Counted from the stretch's first letter, positions 17,959 through 27,886 are shown. The stretch: 64,000 bases of DNA from Planobispora longispora (GCF_016863135.1 NZ_BOOH01000021.1:1-64000); one strand, 5' to 3'. The notes: generated by a model from the sequence alone, not told the origin. A program made the numbers and translations.

Positions 17959-17989
17959 GTTAAACACTCCTTAAGCGAATTCGTTTAAC
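17959..17989. promoter_or_regulatory. Inverted repeat upstream of the lipoprotein-ABC-two-component operon
   Basis: GTTAAAC (17959-17965) and GTTTAAC (17983-17989) are perfect inverted arms separated by 17 bases in an AT-rich pocket 42 bp upstream of the lipoprotein start. It could be an operator, perhaps for the response regulator encoded in the same operon. Confidence 0.4.
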
Positions 17990-18082
17990 CCGTTCTTATG
18001 CCGGCCGGCTCGGGCGGGAGCGGCGGTCCTGGCCGGAGGTGTGTAATGTTCTGGCAAACCGCCGTAGCACGAGGGGTCGGCG

Positions 18083-19891
18083 ATGCCGGATATGGAACCG
18101 CTGCGGCCGGGGGATCCGCCGCGGCTGGGGGACTACGAGCTGAAGGGCAGGCTGGGGGAGGGAGGCCAGGGAGTCGTCTATCTGGGGGAGTCGGGCAAGG
18201 GCGAGCGCGCCGCGATCAAGCTGCTGCACGTGCGCTTCACCGGGATGGCCCACGCCCGTTCCCGCTTCGCGCGGGAGCTCGCCGCCGCCCGGCGCGTGGA
18301 GGCGTTCTGCACGGCCCGGGTGCTCGACGCCGACCTCGACGGCGAGACGCCGTACATCGCCAGCGAGCTGATCGACGGGCCGTCGCTCCGTCAGGTCGTC
18401 GGGCGCGACGGGCCGCTGACCGGGGAGGCGCTGGAGAAGCTCGCCGTCGGCACGATCACCGCGCTCGCCGCCATCCACCACGCCGGGATCGCGCACCGCG
18501 ACTTCAAGCCGGACAACGTGCTGCTGGCCCCCGACGGTCCCCGGGTCGTCGACTTCGGCATCGCGAAGATCATCGACGAGAGCGGGACCATCACCACCCG
18601 CGCGGTCGGCACCCCCGCCTACATGGCGCCCGAGCAGATCGCCGGGGAGGAGGTCGGCTGCCCCGCCGACGTGTTCGCCTGGGGCTCGACCATGGTCTTC
18701 ACCGCCACCGGCCAGGCCCCCTTCGCCAAGGAGACGATCGTGGCGACGCTCAACCGCGTCGTCAACCACGAGCCCGACCTGGACGCGCTCCCCGAGGACC
18801 TGCGCCCCGTCGTGGCCGCCTGCCTGCGCAAGGACCAGGCCCGCAGGCCCACCGCCGATGAGGTGCTCCGGCGCCTGCTCGGCCACCCGGCCCAGGACGC
18901 CGAGGTCTCCGACGAGGTGCTGGCCGAGGGCGCCCAGATGGCCACGATCGACCTGACCCAGGCGGACCGGCCGGGCCCGGCCGCCGGGCGGCGCTGGCCC
19001 GTGCTGGTGAGCGGGGTGGCGGTCGTCGGCCTGGCCGCGGCCGTCGCCTTCGTGCGGCTCGGCCCCACCTTCGGCGACGGCGTCACGGCCACGCCCACGC
19101 CCACGCCGGTCGCCAGCCCGACCCCGACCCCGACGGCCTCCACCGGCTCGAAGCTGCTCGACCGGATCAGGGACACCGGGAAACTGCGGGTCGGCTATCG
19201 CACGGGCCTGCCGGGAATCGCCCTCGGTTCACGCGGCGGCCCGCTCGAAGGGTTCGAGATCGACGTGGCCGCGCGCATCGCGGAGGAGCTCGAGGTGCCG
19301 AGGAAAGGCCTGAAGTTCGTCCCCGTGGGCTACACCGAGCGTGTGTCCGCGCTGGAGCACGGGCGGGTCGACCTCATCATCTCCACCTTCACCATGACCC
19401 CGGAGAGAGCCAAGCAGGTCTCCTTCGCCGGGCCGTACTACCTGGCCCACCGGGACATCCTGGTCCGCGCCAGCTCCAAGATCACCAAGGTGGAGCACCT
19501 GCGGGGCAAGGCCGTCTGCGTGCCGGAAAGCTCGACGGCCGCCGGGATCCTCAAGGACGAAGTCGCCTTCGAGGCCGTCGAGGCCGCGGATATGTCGCAG
19601 TGCGCGGACAAGGTGCTCGACGGCAGCGCCGACGCCCTGGTCGGCGACGACCTGGTGATCGCCGGGTTCGGCGCCCGCAAGAGCAACCTCAAGATCGTCG
19701 GGGCGAAGCTCACCGATGATCCGTACGGCGTCGCCTTCCGGAAGGGCGACCGGGTGGCCTGCGAGAAGCTCAACGAGATCATCACCGCCATGTACCGCGA
19801 CGGGACGATCGAGGACCGGCTCGAGCGCCACTTCGCCACCGTGGACTTCCGCTACGAGACCGAGCAGCCCAAGCCGACGGCCTGCCGCTAG
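18083..19891 (+). CDS. Ser/Thr protein kinase fused to an extracellular family-3 solute-binding domain
   Basis: 602 residues. Cytosolic kinase (18-270): glycine loop GEGGQGVVY, Lys46 in AAIKLL, catalytic HRDFKPDN (Asp140, Asn145), DFGIAK (Asp157) and APEQIAG. A single membrane helix (305-326) leads to a Thr/Pro spacer (about 335-352) and then a SBP_bac_3 domain (356-590) with LRVGYRTGLPGIA, FEIDVAARIAEELE, GRVDLIISTFTMTPERAKQVSFAGPYY and YGVAFRKGD. This reads as a one-protein sensor: amino-acid-like ligand outside, phosphorylation inside. GAGGGG lies six bases before ATG. HRDF instead of HRDL is conservative. Known in Streptosporangiaceae-type genomes as a bifunctional architecture. Confidence 0.92.
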   Translation: MPDMEPLRPGDPPRLGDYELKGRLGEGGQGVVYLGESGKGERAAIKLLHVRFTGMAHARSRFARELAAARRVEAFCTARVLDADLDGETPYIASELIDGPSLRQVVGRDGPLTGEALEKLAVGTITALAAIHHAGIAHRDFKPDNVLLAPDGPRVVDFGIAKIIDESGTITTRAVGTPAYMAPEQIAGEEVGCPADVFAWGSTMVFTATGQAPFAKETIVATLNRVVNHEPDLDALPEDLRPVVAACLRKDQARRPTADEVLRRLLGHPAQDAEVSDEVLAEGAQMATIDLTQADRPGPAAGRRWPVLVSGVAVVGLAAAVAFVRLGPTFGDGVTATPTPTPVASPTPTPTASTGSKLLDRIRDTGKLRVGYRTGLPGIALGSRGGPLEGFEIDVAARIAEELEVPRKGLKFVPVGYTERVSALEHGRVDLIISTFTMTPERAKQVSFAGPYYLAHRDILVRASSKITKVEHLRGKAVCVPESSTAAGILKDEVAFEAVEAADMSQCADKVLDGSADALVGDDLVIAGFGARKSNLKIVGAKLTDDPYGVAFRKGDRVACEKLNEIITAMYRDGTIEDRLERHFATVDFRYETEQPKPTACR

Positions 19892-19917
19892 GGCGGTGAC
19901 GGGAAACGCCCGCCGGG

Positions 19918-21444
19918 TCAGGCGCCGGGGCAGGTGGTGTTCTCCGCCGGGACCTTCCCGTCGAGCAGGTAGCCGTCCGTCGTCTTCTTCACGCACGCGT
20001 CGCCGGACAGGTAGGCGCCGTGGCCCTCGCCCTTGTATGTGACCAGCGTCGCGGTCTTGAGCTGCTCGGTCAGCTTCGGCCCCCACTCGTACGGCGTGGC
20101 GGGGTCGCCGGTGGTGGCGATCACCACGATCGGGGCCGAGCCGGTGGCGTCGACCTTCGTGGCCTCGTCGCTCCCGGGGGCCGGCCAGACCGTGCAGATG
20201 GTCCCCAGCCCGCTGCTGCCGAACAGCGGGGAGATCTTCAGCGCCTCGGCCTCGGTCTCGGCCAGCTGCTCCGCGGTCGGCCGCTCGCTGCTGTCCACGC
20301 AGCTGACCGCCGGGAAGCTGCTCATGATGGTCGAGTAGGAGCCGTCGGGGTTGCGGCCGTTGTAGCTGTCGGCCAGGGCCAGCATGCCCCGCCCGTCGCC
20401 TTTCATCGCCAGGCCCAGCGCCTGGTCGAGGAAGGGCCAGCTCAGCTCCGAGTAGAGGGCGGCGGCGACGCCGGTGACGGCGAGCCCCTGGGTGAGCTGC
20501 CGGTCCCCGACCGCCATCGGCTCGGCGTCCAGCTCGTCCAGGAGCTTGCCGATGTTGGCGTTCGCGGTCTCCGTGTCGGAGCCGATCTCGCACCCGCCGG
20601 TGTCCTTGACGCAGTCCGCCAGGAAGGACTCGTAGGCCTGCTGGAAGCCGGCCGTCTGGATCAGGGTGCGCTGGTGCATGGAGACGCTCGGGTCCAGCGG
20701 GGCGTCCAGCACGAAGCGGCCCACCTTGCCGGGGAACTTCGTGGCGTAGACCGCGCCGAGCTGCGTGCCGTACGAGATGCCGAAGTAGTTGAGCTTGGCG
20801 TCGCCCAGGGCCTCGCGGATGCGGTCCATGTCCTGGGCGGCGTTCACCGTCCCGATGTACGGCAGGACCTTCCCGGAGGTCTCCTGGCAGGCCGTGGCGA
20901 AGTCTTTGATCGTCTGTGTGATCTCCGTGCGCTCGGCCTCGTCGCCGGGCACGCTGTCGGCGGAGGTGAACCGGTCCATCATCGCGTTGTCGCCGCACCG
21001 CACGCCGGAGCTGCGCTCGACCCCGCGCGGGTCGAAGCCGACCAGGTCGTAGCGGGCGCCCAGGGAGCCGAACGCCTTCACCGCCTGGGCCAGGGTGTCG
21101 ACCCCGGAGGCGCCGGGGCCGCCGAAGTTGAACAGCAGGGAGCCGATCCGCTCGCCGGGGCCGGTCGCCTCGACGCGGAGGAGAGCGATGTCGATCTTCT
21201 CGCCGTCGGGCTTGGCGTAGTCGAGGGGGACGGCCAGCTTCCCGCACTGCAGGCGCTCGTCCGGCGAGGCCGGTGCGGCGCCGTCGGGCCGCTTGATGTC
21301 GGTGCACGTCTCCCAGGCGATCGCGCCCTGCTGCCCGGCGGTGCCGGGCGCCGTGGCGTCCGGTGCGGCGGCGTCGTCCCCGCTGCACGCGGCCAGCCCG
21401 GCCGACAGGGCCGCCGCCGCGGCGGCCGCCAGGATCCTTCGCAC
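19918..21444 (-). CDS. Secreted alpha/beta hydrolase, TAP-type tripeptidyl aminopeptidase lipoprotein
   Basis: 508 residues with lipobox LAAC (Cys20). The N-half has NFGGPGASGVD (oxyanion region) and the nucleophile elbow FGISYGT (Ser224); the C-terminal TAP-like part holds VVIATTGDPATPYEWG (catalytic Asp) and YKGEGHGAYL (catalytic His). Six or more cysteines suggest disulfides. Related to Streptomyces SlpD/SlpE, which release N-terminal tripeptides outside the cell. Monocistronic, downstream of the aceE terminator. Confidence 0.92.
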   Translation of the reverse strand: MRRILAAAAAAALSAGLAACSGDDAAAPDATAPGTAGQQGAIAWETCTDIKRPDGAAPASPDERLQCGKLAVPLDYAKPDGEKIDIALLRVEATGPGERIGSLLFNFGGPGASGVDTLAQAVKAFGSLGARYDLVGFDPRGVERSSGVRCGDNAMMDRFTSADSVPGDEAERTEITQTIKDFATACQETSGKVLPYIGTVNAAQDMDRIREALGDAKLNYFGISYGTQLGAVYATKFPGKVGRFVLDAPLDPSVSMHQRTLIQTAGFQQAYESFLADCVKDTGGCEIGSDTETANANIGKLLDELDAEPMAVGDRQLTQGLAVTGVAAALYSELSWPFLDQALGLAMKGDGRGMLALADSYNGRNPDGSYSTIMSSFPAVSCVDSSERPTAEQLAETEAEALKISPLFGSSGLGTICTVWPAPGSDEATKVDATGSAPIVVIATTGDPATPYEWGPKLTEQLKTATLVTYKGEGHGAYLSGDACVKKTTDGYLLDGKVPAENTTCPGA

Positions 21445-21531
21445 GATGTGCTCCCCTCGAATCGCTCCCAGGGGAAGAGATTCAACCTCACCCGGGCCGG
21501 ACGGTAGAAACCCCTACCCGGGAGGGGGCAT

Positions 21532-21594
21532 GGGAACCCCTCCCCCCGGCGGGCCTCGTCGTAGTGGAGAGGCTACGCCGGGAAGGGGGTTCCC
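21532..21594 (-). terminator. Large imperfect hairpin downstream of aceE
   Basis: GGGAACCCC-type arms at 21532-21551 are mirrored at 21576-21594 (CGCCGGGAAGGGGGTTCCC on the plus strand) around a loop of about 24 bases that contains its own short stem. It ends 17 bp beyond the aceE stop and lies before the hydrolase gene on the same strand, so it is a likely intrinsic, U-poor terminator. Confidence 0.65.
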
Positions 21595-21610
21595 GCGCGG
21601 GAGCAGGGCC

Positions 21611-24361
21611 CTACAGGCCCATCGACTGCAGGTCGTTGCTCTCGGCGCCACCGGCCTCGGTCACGCCGTTCTTCAGGTGGTACTTCGCGATGGCCTCGCG
21701 CAGCACCTCGCCGTCCACCTCGCCGCGCCGGGCGAGCTGGGTGAGCACCGCCAGCGTGATGGAGGCGGCGTCCACGTGGAAGTGGCGGCGCAGCGCCGAG
21801 CGGGTGTCCGACAGACCGAAGCCGTCGGTGCCGAGGGAGGTCCAGTCGCCCGGCACCCACTGGGCGATCTGGTCCTGCACCGCGCGCATGTAGTCGCTGA
21901 CGCCCACGAACGGGCCCTGGGCCCGGGAGAGGGCCCGGGTGACGTACGGCACGCGCTGCTCGGCGTCGGGGTTGAGCATGTTGTGCTCTTCGACGGCCAG
22001 CGCCTCGCGGCGCAGCTCCGACCAGGACGTGGCCGACCAGAGCTCGGCCGCCACCCCCCAGTCCTCGGCGAGCATGCGCTGGGCCTCCACCGCCCACGGG
22101 CCGGCGACGCCGGAGGACAGGATGGTGGCCTTCGGGCCGGAGACCCCGGCGGGCGCGGGCGCGAACCGGTAGAGACCCTTGAGCAGGCCGTCCACGTCGA
22201 GGTTCTCCGGCTCGGCGGGCTGGAGGTAGGGCTCGTTGTAGACGGTCAGGTAGTAGAAGACGTCCTCGGGCTGCTCGCCGTACATCCTGCGCAGGCCGTC
22301 CCGGACGATGTGCCCGATCTCGAAGGCCCACGACGGGTCGTAGGAGACCGCCGCCGGGTTCGTCGAGGCGATGAGCGGGGTGTGGCCGTCCTCGTGCTGC
22401 AGTCCCTCGCCGTTCAGGGTGGTGCGGCCCGCGGTGGCCCCGAGCAGGAAGCCCCGGCCCATCTGGTCGCCCAGCTGCCACATCTGGTCGCCGGTGCGCT
22501 GCCAGCCGAACATCGAGTAGAAGATGTAGACCGGGATCATGTGCTCGCCGTGCGTGGCGTACGACGTGCCGGCGGCGATGGCCGAGGCCATCGAGCCCGC
22601 CTCGCTGATGCCCTCGTGCAGGATCTGACCCTCGGTCGACTCCTTGTAGGACAGCAGCAGCTCCCGGTCGACGGCCTCGTAGGTCTGGCCGTGCGGAGAG
22701 TAGATCTTCGCGGTCGGGAAGATCGCGTCGAGACCGAAGGTGCGCGCCTCGTCCGGGATGATCGGCACGAAGCGGTGGCCGATCTCCTTGTCGCGGATGA
22801 GGTCCTTGAGCAGGCGGACGAACGCCATGGTGGTGGCGACGTTCTGCTTGCCGGAGCCCTTCTTGAGCTGCGCGTAGGCCGCGTCGCCGGGGAGCGTGAT
22901 CGGCTTGGCGCGGACCACGCGCTTGGGCAGGACGCCGCCCAGGGCCGCGCGGCGCTCCTTCATGTAGGCGATCTCGGGGTCGTTCTCGCCCGGGTGGAAG
23001 TACGGCGGCAGCTCGGCGTCCAGCGCCGAGTCCGGGATCGGCAGGTACAGCCGGTCGCGGAACTCCTTCAGCTCGGCCTTGGACATCTTCTTCATCTGGT
23101 GCGTCGCGTTGCGCGCCTCGAAGTCCTTGCCGAGCGTCCAGCCCTTGATGGTCTGGGCGAGGATGACCGTCGGCTGGCCGACGTGCTCGCGGGCCGCCTT
23201 GAAGGCCGCGTAGACCTTGCGGTAGTCGTGGCCGCCGCGCGACAGCTTGCGGATGTCGTCGTCGGTCAGGTGCTCGACCATCTTGCGCAGGCGCGGGTCG
23301 CCGCCGAAGAAGTGCTCGCGGATGTACTCGCCGGTCTCGACGGAGTAGGTCTGGAACTGGCCGTCGGGGGTGGTGTTCATCTGGTTGACGAGCACGCCGT
23401 CGACGTCGGCGGCCAGCAGCGGGTCCCAGTCGCGGCCCCACACGACCTTGATGACGTTCCAGCCGGCGCCGCGGAAGTAGGACTCCAGCTCCTGGATGAT
23501 CTTTCCGTTGCCGCGGACCGGGCCGTCGAGGCGCTGCAGGTTGCAGTTGATGACGAAGGTGAGGTTGTCGAGCTCCTCGCGGGCGGCCAGGCCGATCGCG
23601 CCGAGCGACTCCGGCTCGTCCATCTCGCCGTCGCCCAGGAAGCACCAGACGTGGCTGCGGCTGGTGTCCTTCATCTGGCGGTTGAGCAGGTAGCGGTTGA
23701 ACCGCGCCTGGTAGATCGCGCCGATCGGGCCCAGGCCCATGGAGACCGTGGGGAACTCCCAGAAGTCCGGCATGAGGCGGGGGTGCGGGTAGGAGGGCAG
23801 GCCCTTGAAGCCGTGCGACAGCTCCTGACGGAAGGCGTCGAGCTGGGCCTCGTTGAGGCGGCCCTCCAGGAACGCGCGGGCGTAGATGCCCGGGGCGGCG
23901 TGGCCCTGGAAGAAGACCTGGTCGCCGGACTCGCCGTGGTCCTTGCCGCGGAAGAAGTGGTTGAAGCCCACCTCGTAGAGCGACGCGGCGGAGGCGTAGG
24001 TGGCGATGTGCCCGCCGACGTTGGTGCGCGCGTTGGCCCGGGTCACCATGACCGCGGCGTTCCACCGGATGTAGGCGCGGATCCGCCGCTCGACGTGCTC
24101 GTCGCCGGGGAACCAGGGCTCGCGCTCCGGGGGGATGGTGTTGATGTAGTCGGTGCTGCGCAGGCCGGGTACGCCGACCTGACGCTCACGGGCCCGCTCG
24201 AGCAGCCGGAGCATCAAGTATCGCGCCCGGGTGCGGCCCTCCGTCTTGATGACGTTGTCGAGTGACTCGAGCCACTCCTGGGTCTCGCTGGGGTCGACAT
24301 CAGGGAGCTGGCTGGGTAGGCCGTCGCTGATGATCGAGAAACGCTGGCGTCCGGAAGCCAC
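21611..24361 (-). CDS. aceE: Pyruvate dehydrogenase E1 component (homodimeric type)
   Basis: Thiamine-diphosphate-dependent decarboxylase of the PDH complex, converting pyruvate and reductively acetylating the E2 lipoyl group. 916 residues, family length. ThDP/Mg motif [25 protein letters not shown]-like (positions about 244-270) with [11 protein letters not shown]; early active-site [24 protein letters not shown]; late KATILSSG segment. Acetyl-CoA production ties it to the fab genes at the left, its conserved neighbours in actinobacteria. Monocistronic with a 256-bp upstream gap. Confidence 0.97.
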   Translation of the reverse strand: MASGRQRFSIISDGLPSQLPDVDPSETQEWLESLDNVIKTEGRTRARYLMLRLLERARERQVGVPGLRSTDYINTIPPEREPWFPGDEHVERRIRAYIRWNAAVMVTRANARTNVGGHIATYASAASLYEVGFNHFFRGKDHGESGDQVFFQGHAAPGIYARAFLEGRLNEAQLDAFRQELSHGFKGLPSYPHPRLMPDFWEFPTVSMGLGPIGAIYQARFNRYLLNRQMKDTSRSHVWCFLGDGEMDEPESLGAIGLAAREELDNLTFVINCNLQRLDGPVRGNGKIIQELESYFRGAGWNVIKVVWGRDWDPLLAADVDGVLVNQMNTTPDGQFQTYSVETGEYIREHFFGGDPRLRKMVEHLTDDDIRKLSRGGHDYRKVYAAFKAAREHVGQPTVILAQTIKGWTLGKDFEARNATHQMKKMSKAELKEFRDRLYLPIPDSALDAELPPYFHPGENDPEIAYMKERRAALGGVLPKRVVRAKPITLPGDAAYAQLKKGSGKQNVATTMAFVRLLKDLIRDKEIGHRFVPIIPDEARTFGLDAIFPTAKIYSPHGQTYEAVDRELLLSYKESTEGQILHEGISEAGSMASAIAAGTSYATHGEHMIPVYIFYSMFGWQRTGDQMWQLGDQMGRGFLLGATAGRTTLNGEGLQHEDGHTPLIASTNPAAVSYDPSWAFEIGHIVRDGLRRMYGEQPEDVFYYLTVYNEPYLQPAEPENLDVDGLLKGLYRFAPAPAGVSGPKATILSSGVAGPWAVEAQRMLAEDWGVAAELWSATSWSELRREALAVEEHNMLNPDAEQRVPYVTRALSRAQGPFVGVSDYMRAVQDQIAQWVPGDWTSLGTDGFGLSDTRSALRRHFHVDAASITLAVLTQLARRGEVDGEVLREAIAKYHLKNGVTEAGGAESNDLQSMGL

Positions 24362-24617
24362 TGGGTCTCGCCTTCCGAGGATGGACTTTTGTCTGGTGTA
24401 GGTCGCCTTCCATCCTGGTCTCTTCCTCCGGAAAGTGCATCTCTACTGACCGGTAACCATGATGTCCCTGCTGGCAGGGGTGGGGAAGTGGCCTAGACCA
24501 CCGATGGTAGGACGAATCCTTGGGGAAGATTACATGGGGGTCCCCCTTTTCTGGAGAGCCCCTCCGTACGAATCTGGAGATGTCCGGACTCATCATGTTT
24601 GGAGGGAGGCACAAGAG
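24362..24617. other. Divergent intergenic region between aceE and the DUF1918 gene
   Basis: A 256-bp AT-richer stretch that must carry both promoters. It includes a self-complementary GGGGGTCCCCC (24536-24546) followed by four T. No operator could be assigned with confidence. Confidence 0.4.
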
Positions 24618-24812
24618 ATGCACGCGACGGTGGGGGACCAGATCCTGGTCCACGGCCACACGACCGGGCAGGGAAACCGGCGTGGAGAGATCGTCGAGGT
24701 GCGCGGGACCGGGGGAGAACCTCCCTACCTGGTGCGGTTCGAGGACGGTCACACCGGGCTGGTCTTCCCCGGCCCCGACGCGGTCGTCGTCCCTGCGCAG
24801 CGCGGATCGTAG
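24618..24812 (+). CDS. DUF1918 small protein
   Basis: 64 residues from ATG 24618, with GGAGG nine bases upstream. Single SH3-like beta-barrel: VGDQILVHG, then RGEIVEVRGTGGEPPYLVRFEDGHTGLVFPGPDAVVVP. These small proteins are widespread in actinobacteria and of unknown role. Nine bases separate it from the YjbQ gene. Confidence 0.88.
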   Translation: MHATVGDQILVHGHTTGQGNRRGEIVEVRGTGGEPPYLVRFEDGHTGLVFPGPDAVVVPAQRGS

Positions 24813-24821
24813 GATTCGTAT

Positions 24822-25229
24822 GTGAGATCTCAGACGATCGAGGTGGTGACGGGCTCCCGCGAGCGGGTGCACGACATCACCTCCGAGTGCGAGGGCTTCG
24901 TCCGATCGTGCGGGGGCGACGGACTGCTGCATGTCTTCGTGCCGCACGCGACCGCCGGCGTCGCGCTGATCGAGCTCGGCTCGGGCAGCGACGACGACCT
25001 GCTCGCGGCCCTGTCCGACCTGCTCCCGGCCGACGACCGGTGGAAGCACGCGCACGGATCCCGGGGGCACGGGCGCTCGCACGTCATGCCCGCTCTCGTT
25101 CCTCCGTACGCCACCGTCCCGGTGATCGCCGGGCGGCTCGCGCTGGGCACCTGGCAGTCCATCGCCGTGGTGGATCTCAACGTTGACAACAGGGAGCGCC
25201 AGGTGCGCCTGTCATTTTTGTCGGACTGA
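24822..25229 (+). CDS. YjbQ/UPF0047 family protein
   Basis: 135 residues, GTG start. The family core is complete: VFVPHATAGVALIELGSG, KHAHGSRGHGRSHVMPALVPPYATVPVIAGRLALGTWQSIAVVDLN, including the conserved histidines that cluster in YjbQ structures. Family members have been reported to show thiamine-phosphate-synthase-like side activity, but the physiological role is unsettled. Confidence 0.92.
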   Translation: MRSQTIEVVTGSRERVHDITSECEGFVRSCGGDGLLHVFVPHATAGVALIELGSGSDDDLLAALSDLLPADDRWKHAHGSRGHGRSHVMPALVPPYATVPVIAGRLALGTWQSIAVVDLNVDNRERQVRLSFLSD

Positions 25230-25352
25230 TCCAGACGTGGCCTAGTCGTTGCCGTGGCGACCGTTGACGACTGAGGGTCACAGCGTGTGGACTGTGCCGA
25301 AGCACTGTGAGCACCGTGCAAGGGCGGGGCCGTCGAAGCAGGAGGGATAAAC

Positions 25353-25781
25353 GTGAGCGCGACCGCGGGTCAGGCGCAGGGCGAACGCAGCCTGGCCGAA
25401 CGACTCGGCCTCAAGCCGGGTCAGGTGGTGCAGGAGGTCGGATGGGACGAGGACGCCGACGACGATCTGCGCGACTCCATCGAGGAGCTGACCGGTAACG
25501 AACTGGTCGACGAAGACTACGACGACGTCGTGGACGTCGTGCTGCTCTGGTGGCGTGACGGGGACGGGGATCTGTTCGACGCCCTGAGCAGCGTGGTGAC
25601 CAACCTGACCGACGGCGGCCAGATCTGGCTGCTCACTCCCAAGGCCGGCCGGGAAGGGCACGTCGAGCCCAGCGATATCGGTGAGGATGCCACGACCGCG
25701 GGTCTCTCGCAGACCAGCAGCATCAGCGCCGCCCCCGACTGGTCGGGGACGCGGCTCGCCACGCCCAAGGCACGCCGGTAA
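25353..25781 (+). CDS. DUF3052 family acidic protein
   Basis: 142 residues, very acidic. GTG start with GGAGGG nine bases upstream. Conserved segments are LAERLGLKPGQVVQEVGWDEDAD, a DEDYDDVVDVVLLWWRDGDGDL core and GQIWLLTPKAG. Lies between the aceE and ahpE genes in many actinobacteria (Rv2239c position). Function unknown. Confidence 0.9.
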   Translation: MSATAGQAQGERSLAERLGLKPGQVVQEVGWDEDADDDLRDSIEELTGNELVDEDYDDVVDVVLLWWRDGDGDLFDALSSVVTNLTDGGQIWLLTPKAGREGHVEPSDIGEDATTAGLSQTSSISAAPDWSGTRLATPKARR

Positions 25782-25877
25782 GGGACCGGTAGGGGTCCGC
25801 CCTGCCGTACGGCTCGCGCGAGCCGTACGGCAGGATGATGACGTCCGTCCGTCATCCGCGTGAAAGGACCAGCGACC

Positions 25878-26336
25878 ATGGCGGTCGAGGTGGGCTCCTT
25901 GGCTCCCGACTTCGAGCTGAGGGACCAGCACGGAACCCCGGTGACGCTCTCGGGCCACCGGGGCAAGAAGGTCGTGCTGATTTTCTACCCGCTCGCCTTC
26001 AGCAGCGTCTGCCACGGCGAACTCTCCGCCGTCCGCGACGAACTGACCGCCGGCCTGCCGGAGGACGTCCAGATCCTCGCCGTCTCCGTCGACTCGGTGT
26101 TCAGCCAGCGGGCCTGGGCCGACCGGGAGGGCTACGGCTTCTCCCTCCTCTCCGACTTCTGGCCGCACGGACAGGTCGCGCGGGCGTACGGTGTGTTCGA
26201 CGATGACAGGGGCGTCGCGAGACGGGGCACCTTCATCATCGACGGCGAGGGCGTGGTCCGCTGGCGCGTCGTGAACCCGATCCCGGAGGCACGCGACATC
26301 GCCGAGTACCGCACGGCGCTCGCGCAGCTTCCCTGA
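25878..26336 (+). CDS. ahpE: One-cysteine peroxiredoxin AhpE
   Basis: 152 residues from ATG 25878 (AAAGGA eight bases upstream; an earlier GTG at 25860 is unlikely). The peroxidatic cysteine is Cys45 in PLAFSSVCHGEL, the same number as in M. tuberculosis AhpE, and there is no second conserved Cys. Reduces hydroperoxides in the cytosol, with regeneration expected from mycothiol/mycoredoxin-type partners (family knowledge). Confidence 0.93.
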   Translation: MAVEVGSLAPDFELRDQHGTPVTLSGHRGKKVVLIFYPLAFSSVCHGELSAVRDELTAGLPEDVQILAVSVDSVFSQRAWADREGYGFSLLSDFWPHGQVARAYGVFDDDRGVARRGTFIIDGEGVVRWRVVNPIPEARDIAEYRTALAQLP

Positions 26337-26432
26337 ACCGAGTGCCGCGAGGTGCTCGCCGAACCTTTTCTCAGCGGTGATCCGGTGGACGCGATCCGAG
26401 CGCCCGCCGGTCTCGACCACTCGGAGGCGATC

Positions 26433-26759
26433 ATGCCCTGCTTCTCGTGCGGGGCCCGGCAGACCGACCCGGTACGCGGCGCCAGCCCGTGGAAGCGCGG
26501 GGTGCGCCAGGATGCCCAGGTGCTCGTCTGCCCGGACTGCCAGCGGATGACCGATCTCGACCTCGACGCCTGCGCCACGTGCGGCTCCACCGCGCTCATC
26601 TGCCGGCTGGGCGAGGTGGAGTGCCGTTCCTGCGGAGAGGTACGGCTCGCCGGGCACCGCCCGGACTGCCCCGCGCGGCCGGAAGGGCCGGAAGGACTGG
26701 CCGACGAGGTCGCGGCGGCGCTGGACCGCGTGCTCGGCCGGCTCACCTCGCACGCCTGA
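26433..26759 (+). CDS. Zinc-ribbon protein with three CxxC pairs
   Basis: 108 residues from ATG 26433, with GGAGG six bases upstream. Cys pairs occur in PCFSCGARQ, VCPDCQRM, DACATCGS and VECRSCGEV, making at least two four-Cys zinc ribbons, followed by an acidic helical tail (LADEVAAALDRVLGRLTS). Ninety-six bases after ahpE on the same strand. No function known. Confidence 0.8.
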   Translation: MPCFSCGARQTDPVRGASPWKRGVRQDAQVLVCPDCQRMTDLDLDACATCGSTALICRLGEVECRSCGEVRLAGHRPDCPARPEGPEGLADEVAAALDRVLGRLTSHA

Positions 26760-26920
26760 CGGCATCGTCCTCCGCCTGTCTCGGTTCCTGGAAGGCGATG
26801 CCGGCGCTGCCCCGCCCTGGGTTAGGGTAAGTCGGCACAAAAAGGGCAGATGATCGTAATGTCGCGCTGCCCTCTCCCCGGAACGGGCGTTCCCGCACCG
26901 ATGATCGTGATGAGGGCTGG

Positions 26921-27886
26921 ATGAGCGACTACGTGGTGGCCGTCGACGTCGGCGGCACCTCGATGAAGGGCGGGATCGTCACCCGGTCCGGCGAGGTCGC
27001 CGTGACCGACCGCCGCCCCACCGGCCGCGAGGGCGGCCCGGCCGCCGTGGTCGCCGCCATCCGCTCCTTCGTCGGGGACCTGGCCGCCCGGGGCGAGGAG
27101 GTCCTCGGCGCCGGCCCGGCCGCCGTCGGCATCGCCGTACCCGGCCTCGTGGACGACGCGACCGCCACCGCCCTGTACGCCGCCAACCTCGGCTGGCGCG
27201 ACGTCCCCGCCGCGGACCTCGTCCCGCTGGACGTCCCCGCCCGGCTCGGCCACGACGTGCGCACGGGAGGGCTGGCCGAGAGCGTTCTCGGCGCCGGCCG
27301 GGAGATCGCCGACTTCCTGTTCCTGCCCATCGGCACCGGCATCGCGGGCGCGATGATCATCGGCGGCGAGCCGTACGGCGGGACCTCCGGCTGGGGCGGC
27401 GAGATCGGCCACATCCCGGTCTTCCCCGACGGCGAGGCGTGTGCCTGCGGCCAGATCGGCTGCCTGGAGACCTACGCCTCCGCCTCGGCCGTCGGCCGCC
27501 GCTACTCCGCCCGCGCGGGATCCCCGGCCACGGCCGAGGAGATCGCCGCGCTGACCGCCGCCGGCGACCCCGTGGCGACAGAGGTGTGGGACGAGGCGGT
27601 CGAGGCCCTCTCCCTGGCCCTGGCCACCTACACGCTCCTGCTGGACCCCTCCGCGATCGTCCTGGGCGGCGGCCTGGCCGAGGCCGGCCCCCTCCTGTCC
27701 GACCCCCTGGCCGCCCGCCTGGCCGAACGCCTGGCCTTCCGCGCCGCCCCCCCGCTCCGCCGGGCCGCCCTCGGCGTCAACGCGGGCATGCTGGGCGCGT
27801 CCCTGCTCGGCTGGCGCGCGGCCGGATTCGCGCACGCAGGCGCGTCATGGTCGCCCGATGTGCCGAAAACCCCGGCGGTGCCGTAA
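26921..27886 (+). CDS. ROK-family sugar kinase (glucokinase-like)
   Basis: 321 residues. ATP-binding AVDVGGTSMKGGIV, catalytic-type LPIGTGIAGAMIIGGEPYGG, and the ROK zinc signature EIGHIPV...CACGQIGCLE (His plus three Cys). No N-terminal HTH, so a kinase and not a ROK repressor. GAGGG six bases before the ATG. Length matches actinobacterial glucokinase, but which sugar it phosphorylates is not shown. It ends 34 bp before the tRNA gene. Confidence 0.9.
   Translation: MSDYVVAVDVGGTSMKGGIVTRSGEVAVTDRRPTGREGGPAAVVAAIRSFVGDLAARGEEVLGAGPAAVGIAVPGLVDDATATALYAANLGWRDVPAADLVPLDVPARLGHDVRTGGLAESVLGAGREIADFLFLPIGTGIAGAMIIGGEPYGGTSGWGGEIGHIPVFPDGEACACGQIGCLETYASASAVGRRYSARAGSPATAEEIAALTAAGDPVATEVWDEAVEALSLALATYTLLLDPSAIVLGGGLAEAGPLLSDPLAARLAERLAFRAAPPLRRAALGVNAGMLGASLLGWRAAGFAHAGASWSPDVPKTPAVP

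Noticed and set aside
21293-24265. 990-codon plus-strand frame opposite aceE
   Set aside because: Shadow of the E1 gene; long open frames on the antisense strand are expected at this GC content.
24536-24550. GGGGGTCCCCC plus T run as a terminator
   Set aside because: The palindrome has no loop and lies in the divergent promoter region, not after a gene.
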